This document shows, one piece after another, positions 7,120 to 13,379 of a stretch of DNA of 15,949 bases; position 1 is the first letter of the stretch; the number at the start of each line of letters is the position of its first letter. The notes beneath the pieces are model-generated. The model saw only the letters and a list, made by a program, of their open reading frames with translations. It did not search any database and was not told the origin of the DNA. The translations under genes were made by a program, and so were the position numbers. Source of the stretch: Fimenecus sp045578245. GTDB taxonomy: Bacteria > Bacillota > Clostridia > Oscillospirales > Acutalibacteraceae. The stretch lies in NCBI GenBank assembly GCA_045578245.1, contig JAZNJX010000029.1, positions 1 to 15,949 of the forward strand. Direction: 5' to 3'.

Positions 7120-9390
7120 ATGAAAAAAGCAATATCTGTTATTATGGCAATATTGATTATCATATCTGCAACATTCGCATTGACAGGTGCTATGGCATCT
7201 GAAAAGATTATGCCAACAATGAAAATCTCTGCAGATAAGATTTCTTATGCCATCAGTGACCGATTATATGGAATAAATCTTGAAAATGAAGGAAACGCCA
7301 TTGACGGCGGACTTGTGTCAAACCTTGTAAACAATAATTCCTTTGAATATGCTGAGGCTGTTGAAACTTCTTGGAGAATTAATACAAAATCTCATGAAAT
7401 CCTTTCAGAAAAAGGAATGAATGAGAATAACGGCAATTATCTTTCTGTAACAGTTGAGGAACAGGGTACAGTTGAAAATATCGGATATACTGAATTCTAT
7501 AATTACAAATCCTATCAGATAAATAACAAAACATCAAAAACGGGGGATATGGGATTTAAGGCAAATGCAACATATTCATTCTCTGCATTTTTCAAGAATG
7601 TGGACTATGAGGGAACACTTACTCTTTCCCTCCCTGCTAATGGAAATAAAGAAAAATATCAGTTTAACTTGGATTCCTGTGAAGATTGGACAAAGATTAC
7701 GCTACAGATGAAGTCCGATGTTACAGCTGACGGTTCAATGCTTTTAACTTGTGACGGGACAGGAACATTCTATATGGATTATGTTACTTTAACTCCTGAA
7801 AATAGTTATGGCTATGGTTCGGAAAAATGGACTTATGCAAGTTTAAGGAATGACCTTGTTAATTCTATAAAGGATTTGTCACCCGCATATATCAGATTTA
7901 CAGCAGGGGAATTTGACAGTGCTGAAACTGTTGATGAATTAGGTAGTTGGAAAGATACACTTGGTCTTCCTGAAACAAGAAAACAGTCCTACACTCAGTC
8001 GGGTAAAAACATTACCTATGTTAATTCTAACCTTATGGGTATGTATGAGTATCTTCTTCTCTGTGAAGAAATTGGTGCAGATGCAATTCCAACCATAAAT
8101 GCCGGAATTGTAGCATCTTCGAGGGACAAATACACGGAAAATGCAAATAAGTATGCCAACGGAGCAATTACAGAGGAGAATTGGAAAGAATATCTTGATG
8201 AAACAGCATTAAATCCTGATAGTGAAGCCTTTACTCAATATATTCAAGACGTGTTGGATTTGATTGAATATGCTAATGGTGACAATACTACTCCATGGGG
8301 ACAAAAACGAATTGAGGATGGCCATGCAGAACCTTTTAGTCTTAAATATATTGCCATAGGTAATGGCGAATTTGGTGATGTTTATTGGCAAAGTTTTGAT
8401 GTTATATATAAGGCTATCAAAGAACAATATCCTGAAATCACAATTGTAATCTGCTTTGCAGGTGAAATGAATAAGGATGACTATAAAAAGGCTGTTGAAA
8501 CAGTAAATTCAATGTATCCGGACGTAATCATTGCGGAAAACAACAGCACAAGTGGTGGTAATTTATACAAAAACCTGTACAAATATGATAATTATGGTCG
8601 TACAGACGCAAAAATTGCAGTGTCCGAATATGGTGTCAATACAGCAGTAGGCGATACACTTACGAGGAATAACATCTGGTCAGCAATTGAAAATGCTGCA
8701 TTTTTAATGAGTCTTGAAAGAAATTCCGATTTGGTGCAGATGTCAGCTTACCAGACAATGCTTTCAAAAATCAATGCACAGACATCGGATACAAGTGCAG
8801 TATGGTTCTCATCAAATGATGTTATTTACACACCTGATTATTATATGCAGATGATGTTTGCAAATAATATGGGAACTAACTATATTTCTTCTGATTTTAA
8901 TATGGAAGAAGACGGAATATATCATTCCATTACTGTGGATGCAGAACAAAAGGTTATTTATGTTAAAATTGCAAATAACACACGCAAAACGCAGAGAATC
9001 AACATCAGCATTGAGGGATTCAATAATGTTAAAACTCCTTCGGTGCAATATATGTCGGAGAATTTCAAATCTGCATGCAACGAACCTGGACAGCAGTTAC
9101 ATGTTGCGCCCGTAGAGGCACGATTGAAAATTGATAATAATGTAATCCCATATGATGTTGACGGATATTCAATCAGTGTTATAAGAATTCCATATGATAC
9201 TAATAATGGTTCATCGGTATATGAACTGCCGACAATGGATATTATTTCGCCATATATCCCAACTAATGTAGGACTTATTATTTCAGGCTCAGTTTTTGCA
9301 ACAGCATTAATAACAGGTGCAGTAATTCTTCTGGTAAGAATAAGTCATTACAGAAAAGTGCTGAGTGCAAAGAAAAAAGAGACTAAGTAA
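7120..9390 (+). CDS. Secreted, membrane-anchored GH51-like protein, probably catalytically degenerate
   Basis: The 756-aa product has a signal peptide (hydrophobic to about 24, AMA|SE cleavage likely after 26). The start of a GH51 alpha-L-arabinofuranosidase-like fold follows (ISDRLYGINLE, DGGLVSNLVNNNSFE, about 45-76), then an inserted beta-sandwich resembling CBM4/9 (about 82-227), and a barrel region (about 235-550). A C-terminal transmembrane helix (about 717-739) is followed by a Lys/Arg-rich tail, so it is a surface protein facing out. The nucleophile motif VSEYG (Glu503) and the following AAFLMSLERNSD are present. At the acid/base site the family's IGNE reads IGNG (Gly416, with Glu one residue later), and the usual DxHxY-like motif before the nucleophile reads AENNSTSG. 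It may therefore bind glycans without cleaving them. AGGAAGG precedes the ATG. It is divergent from the mannosidase operon and monocistronic. Confidence 0.75.
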   Translation: MKKAISVIMAILIIISATFALTGAMASEKIMPTMKISADKISYAISDRLYGINLENEGNAIDGGLVSNLVNNNSFEYAEAVETSWRINTKSHEILSEKGMNENNGNYLSVTVEEQGTVENIGYTEFYNYKSYQINNKTSKTGDMGFKANATYSFSAFFKNVDYEGTLTLSLPANGNKEKYQFNLDSCEDWTKITLQMKSDVTADGSMLLTCDGTGTFYMDYVTLTPENSYGYGSEKWTYASLRNDLVNSIKDLSPAYIRFTAGEFDSAETVDELGSWKDTLGLPETRKQSYTQSGKNITYVNSNLMGMYEYLLLCEEIGADAIPTINAGIVASSRDKYTENANKYANGAITEENWKEYLDETALNPDSEAFTQYIQDVLDLIEYANGDNTTPWGQKRIEDGHAEPFSLKYIAIGNGEFGDVYWQSFDVIYKAIKEQYPEITIVICFAGEMNKDDYKKAVETVNSMYPDVIIAENNSTSGGNLYKNLYKYDNYGRTDAKIAVSEYGVNTAVGDTLTRNNIWSAIENAAFLMSLERNSDLVQMSAYQTMLSKINAQTSDTSAVWFSSNDVIYTPDYYMQMMFANNMGTNYISSDFNMEEDGIYHSITVDAEQKVIYVKIANNTRKTQRINISIEGFNNVKTPSVQYMSENFKSACNEPGQQLHVAPVEARLKIDNNVIPYDVDGYSISVIRIPYDTNNGSSVYELPTMDIISPYIPTNVGLIISGSVFATALITGAVILLVRISHYRKVLSAKKKETK

Positions 9391-9413
9391 AATAGAATAA
9401 ACTATAATGCGAA

Positions 9414-9444
9414 ACTCCGAAGATAAAACATCTTCGGAGTTTTT
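9414..9444 (+). terminator. Intrinsic terminator of the GH51-like gene
   Basis: ACTCCGAAGAT (9414-9424) and ATCTTCGGAGT (9430-9440) form a perfect 11-bp stem with loop AAAAC, followed by a T-run (9440-9444). It separates the GH51-like gene from the YtrA-type operon. Confidence 0.92.
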
Positions 9445-9458
9445 CTGTAAAAAAAGTA

Positions 9459-9487
9459 TTGACAAATGGAAAAAACTGCTGTATTAT
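9459..9487 (+). promoter_or_regulatory. Strong promoter of the YtrA-type ABC operon
   Basis: A perfect TTGACA (-35, 9459-9464) and TATTAT (-10, 9482-9487) are separated by 17 bases, which is close to the sigma-A consensus. The operator at 9489-9526 begins one base after the -10 element, so the transcript start lies inside it. Repressor binding there would block initiation, so the operon is probably kept off until an inducer is sensed. Confidence 0.85.
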
Positions 9488-9488
9488 C

Positions 9489-9526
9489 AAACTGTACTAA
9501 TTGAAATAGCACAGTTAGTACAGTTT
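9489..9526 (+). promoter_or_regulatory. Operator for the GntR/YtrA regulator
   Basis: AAACTGTACTAA (9489-9500) and TTAGTACAGTTT (9515-9526) are perfect 12-bp inverted repeats separated by 14 bases. A third, near-perfect half-site, TAGCACA (9507-9513; the full site would be TAGTACA), sits inside the spacer and pairs with TGTACTA at 9493-9499 over a 7-base gap. The position just downstream of the -10 and upstream of the regulator's own gene argues for autorepression. Confidence 0.8.
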
Positions 9527-9543
9527 GCAGGAGGTGATACACC

Positions 9544-9918
9544 GTGAATATTTTTCTTGATTATCATTCCAGAACTCCTATTTATGAACAGATAAAAGAA
9601 CAAATTGTTCTTGATATCAGTAGGGGTGTGCTGAAAAAAGACGACCAGCTACCGTCTTTAAGACAACTCTCAGCGCAACTGGGCTTGAATATCAACACCG
9701 TAAAGCGCGCATTATCGGAGTTGGAAGCTCAGGGAGTTATCTACACAATTGCAGGGAAAGGCGTATTCGTAAGCGGTGACGAAAAATCTCAAAATATTTA
9801 CCTTCAACAGTCTTTAGATGCAGTAAAGGCTTCTTTGGTCAACGCCAAGGCTATGGGTGCTGACCAAAAACAGATTGAAGGGCTTATTAATGAAATATTT
9901 AAAGGAGTTGAAGACTGA
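9544..9918 (+). CDS. GntR-family transcriptional regulator, YtrA subfamily
   Basis: This 124-aa protein is the short YtrA type of GntR regulator. It has a winged helix-turn-helix (about residues 8-77; recognition region LPSLRQLSAQLGLNINTVKRAL at 36-57 and the wing GKGVFV at 71-76) and only a short C-terminal helical dimerisation part (about 86-120) instead of a ligand-binding domain. The start is GTG at 9544, chosen because AGGAGGTGAT lies just upstream and the protein aligns with the family from there. It is the first gene of an operon with an ABC ATPase and a permease, the usual context of YtrA repressors, which often respond to cell-envelope antibiotics. The inducer here is unknown. Confidence 0.92.
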   Translation: MNIFLDYHSRTPIYEQIKEQIVLDISRGVLKKDDQLPSLRQLSAQLGLNINTVKRALSELEAQGVIYTIAGKGVFVSGDEKSQNIYLQQSLDAVKASLVNAKAMGADQKQIEGLINEIFKGVED

Positions 9919-9919
9919 G

Positions 9920-10822
9920 ATGATTGAATTTGTAAATGTAACGAAAAAATTCGGTGACTTTACAGCTGTTGAAGAAATATCATTTAAAGTTGAACCCTCA
10001 TCTATTTACGGACTCATTGGTTACAATGGTGCTGGTAAAACAACACTTTTAAAAACAGCAGCAGGTATTTATAAAGCTGATTCAGGTAAGGTTACTATGG
10101 ATGGTCAGGATATTTTTGATAATGACGATATCAGAAGAAAAATGTTTTATATTCCTGATGACCTTTATTTTCCAATGAATGCTTCAATTAATTCAATGGC
10201 AAAGTTTTATGCAGAGTATCATCCTGATTTCAGCTATAAAACACTTAATAACTTGCTTGATGTATATGGTCTTAACGGTAAAAAGAAAATCAGAGGATTT
10301 TCAAAAGGTATGCAGCGTCAGGCAGAGATTATTTTAGCTCTTGCTTCACGTCCTAAGTTCTTACTTCTTGACGAAACATTTGATGGACTTGACCCACAGA
10401 AAAAAGAGGTAACAAAGAGGATTTTTATGGAATACATGGCTGAAACAGAGGCTTCTCTTATTATTTCTTCTCACAATCTGTCCGAACTTTCTGACCTTTG
10501 TGATAATGTAGGTCTTATTAACGGTAAAAAGCTTACCATGGACTGTTCAGTTTATGATATTTCACAGAATTACAGTAAAATCCGTCTTATTTTTGACCGT
10601 GAGGTTACAGAATTTGATTTCAGAGGCATTGAATATAAATCTCTTGATATTGACGGCAGAGTTGCAATGATTATTTTTGATAAAAATACTGCTGAACAGA
10701 AAGAAAAACTCAATGCACTTCTTCCAATGGCTATGGATGAGTATAAGCTTACAATGGAAGAGGTATTCTTAAACGAAATGGAGGAAAAGAAATATGACAT
10801 CACAAAAATCTTTGAAAAATAA
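9920..10822 (+). CDS. ABC transporter ATP-binding protein (YtrB-like)
   Basis: This 300-aa protein is the energising subunit of an ABC transporter. Motifs in order: Walker A GYNGAGKTT (34-42), ABC signature FSKGMQRQ (127-134), Walker B with catalytic Glu LLLDETFDGLD (148-158) and H-loop SSHN (183-186). A C-terminal region of about 80 residues follows the nucleotide-binding domain, as is common in the exporter-type ATPases of YtrB/CcmA style. ATG at 9920 starts one base after the regulator stop. An in-frame upstream start at 9857 would add 21 residues overlapping the regulator and has no family support. The gene overlaps the permease start by 29 bases. It presumably acts with that permease at the membrane. 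Confidence 0.93.
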   Translation: MIEFVNVTKKFGDFTAVEEISFKVEPSSIYGLIGYNGAGKTTLLKTAAGIYKADSGKVTMDGQDIFDNDDIRRKMFYIPDDLYFPMNASINSMAKFYAEYHPDFSYKTLNNLLDVYGLNGKKKIRGFSKGMQRQAEIILALASRPKFLLLDETFDGLDPQKKEVTKRIFMEYMAETEASLIISSHNLSELSDLCDNVGLINGKKLTMDCSVYDISQNYSKIRLIFDREVTEFDFRGIEYKSLDIDGRVAMIIFDKNTAEQKEKLNALLPMAMDEYKLTMEEVFLNEMEEKKYDITKIFEK

Positions 10823-13235
10823 TGTTAACTCCAATGATTTCAAGAGAAGTCTTATTGGTTCACTTCTTTTTCCTGCAATCGCATTGTTTGTATTTTTCAT
10901 ATTTGTAACATATCCTGTAATTCAGTATGTTACAAGTGAATCTTATTTAGTAGCGCTTGAACATAATGAATACACAATGTTCTTGGCTCCTGGTTCAACC
11001 TTTGCGTTTATGTTTGAAATGCTTCCTATCGGCATGGTTATCTGTGGTATGTTGACTGCAGTTAAATCCTTTTGGTTTTTATTGAGTAAGAAACAGGTTA
11101 ATGTTATTTTAAGCCTTGGAATTAAGCGTAATACAATGTACATTAACAGACTTGTATCAGCAAATATCAATCTTTTTGTTGCTGTGCTGGTGCCGATGTT
11201 TATTATCTTTATTGTTAACATCGCTTGTTTCGGCTACTCAACACATTTATTACAGTTGTTCTTGTATATTACATCCTTACTTTTTGTAAGTGGTGTTACA
11301 GGTTTTGCACTTGCTTCCTTAATGATTATGGTTTCGGGTAACATAGTGGAGTTTGTGGTTTCTACAGTTTCTCTTACCTTTATTCCTTTCTTCGCTATTC
11401 ACTCAGGACTTCAATTAATGCTTGCATACCTTAAGGGCTACACAAGAGTACTAGATAATGATAACTGGATAAATCTTTTTAATCCATGGACCATAGGTGC
11501 TAATCTTAATAGTGAATACTTTAATGTCTATTATGATGGTATGTACGATTATTCCGATAGAGTTAACAGCGCAACCCTTCTCAGACTTTTGGAGATGAAC
11601 ACAACACCTGATAAGTTTAAAGTGCCTGAGGAAATGCAAGTTGATTTGGGATTCACTCTTTCTATTATGGTGTGGGCGATTGTTTCCATTGCAATTATTC
11701 TTGTTGCTATTGCTTTGTTCAATCGCAGAAAGGCAGAACACGCAAATTCACTTGGCAAATTTTCTGTTTCAAGAGCAGTTGTCTGCACTTTTGGTGTGAC
11801 AGGAATTACTTATGTTGCAGCTTCTATGTTTGGTGGCGAGATAAATTTATTCCTTTTATTCATCATCATTGGTCTTGCTTCCTTAATTGCATATTTTGTT
11901 GCTCAACTTATTCTTACAAGGAAAGTTAAGGTAGCAGCAAAATCACTTGGTTGGTGTGGAGTGCTTATGGGTGTTTTAGCTATGACAATGATTGTAATCG
12001 GAACAGGTATTTTCGGAACATTCAACAAAATTCCTGACAAGGCAGAAGTGAAAAGCGTTTCCATAGATGCACATGTTCTCCCATGTTATATTCACTATAT
12101 TTATCCTTGGCAACCCGGCGAAAATTTTGTTGAAAGTTCAACGGATGAGAGTAAAGAAGCAGTTCTTTCCGTATTTGAGCTTCTTAAAAACGAAAAAGTT
12201 GAATACGGAAAAGATTCACTTGAAACGGTAAGACTCGCAATAAGGGATAAGGATAACAATATTAAATATCGAAGCTTTAGTATTTATACAAAAGAAACAT
12301 ATATAAAATATGTACAGACTGTTTATGGCTCGGATTTCCTTGATGCAATCCTTAAAAACTATCTTATTGATGATGTGCCTGAAAATCCACAACATGATTC
12401 AACTGGTTATCTTAAAAGATTTGCATGGGCTTTTACTGACAGTGATTTGCTTATAAATATTGAAAATGGAATTGACTATATTGATGATGTCAACGGACTT
12501 TTCGATGTGCTTTATAAGGACCTTTCAAATATGAATTTTGAACAGTTGTTCAGAAACAACAGGAAACCTGTTGGTGTGCTTTTGAAAACCAGTATGGATA
12601 CAGACCGTCTGGGTGTATCACCGGCTTATGTCAACCGCAAATATGAGCCTATGTCAGATAATGCAATATATTACGAAGATAGGGAAATATACGAGGATGT
12701 TTTAAAATACTCACTTCTTGTAGAAACAATCCCTGTATATGCTGAGATGACAAACACTCTTGATTACCTTAAAGCTAACGGATATGATATTCTTGATGAA
12801 GAATTAAAAATTAAAGAAGTTCTTTATACGGATTCTCCATTGAGTTTTGTTGAAGCAAAGGCAGAATTTGCTGAGGCGAATAAACAATATTATAATGGTC
12901 GTGGCAGTTATGCAAACAGATATAATGACAACTTTAGGGATTATGAAGAATTAATGTTTGAGCCTGCAAGCTTGCAACTATATGATAATGATATAATAGG
13001 ATATCTTATCCAAGAGCCTATCACTGAATATGACTTGTTGAAAAAGGTGTATCAGGATGCAGGTCACCCATTGATTTCTGTAACGGATACAGAAAAAGCA
13101 CGAGAAATAGTTGACAATACAGTTTCTCAATATCTCACACTGGAAGATAACGGAAGATATGTTTATGTTATCTATGAGGAAGGCATAATGGCTTGTTACT
13201 ACCTGCCTGAAGCAAATGTAGGTGTGGTGAAATAA
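10794..13235 (+). CDS. ABC transporter permease with a large extracytoplasmic C-terminal domain
   Basis: The 813-aa product has hydrophobic segments at roughly 19-46, 66-95, 119-145, 150-200 (probably two), 288-311, 330-348, 352-372 and 386-408, about nine in all. A soluble region of about 400 residues (410-813) with no signal for return to the membrane follows. Between helices 5 and 6 is a loop of about 80 residues. The layout resembles clostridial YtrC/D-type permeases that carry a C-terminal domain of unknown function (I recall DUF6449 for such proteins, not verified). The start is ATG with GGAGG 9 bases upstream, overlapping the ATPase end by 29 bases, so translation is coupled. Substrate unknown; regulator context suggests export or protection against envelope-active compounds. 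Confidence 0.85.
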   Translation: MTSQKSLKNNVNSNDFKRSLIGSLLFPAIALFVFFIFVTYPVIQYVTSESYLVALEHNEYTMFLAPGSTFAFMFEMLPIGMVICGMLTAVKSFWFLLSKKQVNVILSLGIKRNTMYINRLVSANINLFVAVLVPMFIIFIVNIACFGYSTHLLQLFLYITSLLFVSGVTGFALASLMIMVSGNIVEFVVSTVSLTFIPFFAIHSGLQLMLAYLKGYTRVLDNDNWINLFNPWTIGANLNSEYFNVYYDGMYDYSDRVNSATLLRLLEMNTTPDKFKVPEEMQVDLGFTLSIMVWAIVSIAIILVAIALFNRRKAEHANSLGKFSVSRAVVCTFGVTGITYVAASMFGGEINLFLLFIIIGLASLIAYFVAQLILTRKVKVAAKSLGWCGVLMGVLAMTMIVIGTGIFGTFNKIPDKAEVKSVSIDAHVLPCYIHYIYPWQPGENFVESSTDESKEAVLSVFELLKNEKVEYGKDSLETVRLAIRDKDNNIKYRSFSIYTKETYIKYVQTVYGSDFLDAILKNYLIDDVPENPQHDSTGYLKRFAWAFTDSDLLINIENGIDYIDDVNGLFDVLYKDLSNMNFEQLFRNNRKPVGVLLKTSMDTDRLGVSPAYVNRKYEPMSDNAIYYEDREIYEDVLKYSLLVETIPVYAEMTNTLDYLKANGYDILDEELKIKEVLYTDSPLSFVEAKAEFAEANKQYYNGRGSYANRYNDNFRDYEELMFEPASLQLYDNDIIGYLIQEPITEYDLLKKVYQDAGHPLISVTDTEKAREIVDNTVSQYLTLEDNGRYVYVIYEEGIMACYYLPEANVGVVK

Positions 13236-13325
13236 ATGAAAAGGATGCTTAAAGCAATAACTATTATATTTGTAATTGTTGCTATGCTCTGTGTTTTGCT
13301 ATTTCTCATTCCTTATATACGCTGA
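13236..13325 (+). CDS. 29-aa single-helix membrane microprotein
   Basis: An ATG immediately follows the permease stop (TAA then ATG, no gap) and opens a 29-codon frame ending in TGA at 13323-13325. The start is basic (MKRMLK), then about 20 consecutive hydrophobic residues (AITIIFVIVAMLCVLLFLIP), then YIR. This is the shape of a small single-pass membrane protein. The Shine-Dalgarno is weak (AGGTGTGGTG, close to the start), so expression would rely on translational coupling to the permease. An intrinsic terminator begins 9 bases after the stop, so the frame lies within the operon. It may modulate the permease. A chance reading frame cannot be excluded, but the composition and position favour a real gene. 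Confidence 0.6.
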   Translation: MKRMLKAITIIFVIVAMLCVLLFLIPYIR

Positions 13326-13331
13326 TAAAAA

Positions 13332-13373
13332 TAAACCCACTACGGATTTCCGTAGTGGGTTAACTTTATTTTT
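13332..13373. terminator. Bidirectional terminator of the ABC operon and the GH3 gene
   Basis: AACCCACTACGG (13334-13345) and CCGTAGTGGGTT (13350-13361) are a perfect 12-bp stem with loop ATTT. T-rich sequence follows on the plus strand (13366-13373), and A-rich sequence precedes it, giving a U-rich tail on the minus strand. It lies between the microprotein stop and the convergent GH3 stop. Confidence 0.88.
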
Positions 13374-13379
13374 AAAGAA

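Noticed and set aside
9857..9919. Longer N-terminus for the ABC ATPase starting at 9857
   Set aside because: It would overlap the regulator by 62 bases and add a tail absent from the family. ATG at 9920 begins the typical ATPase sequence.
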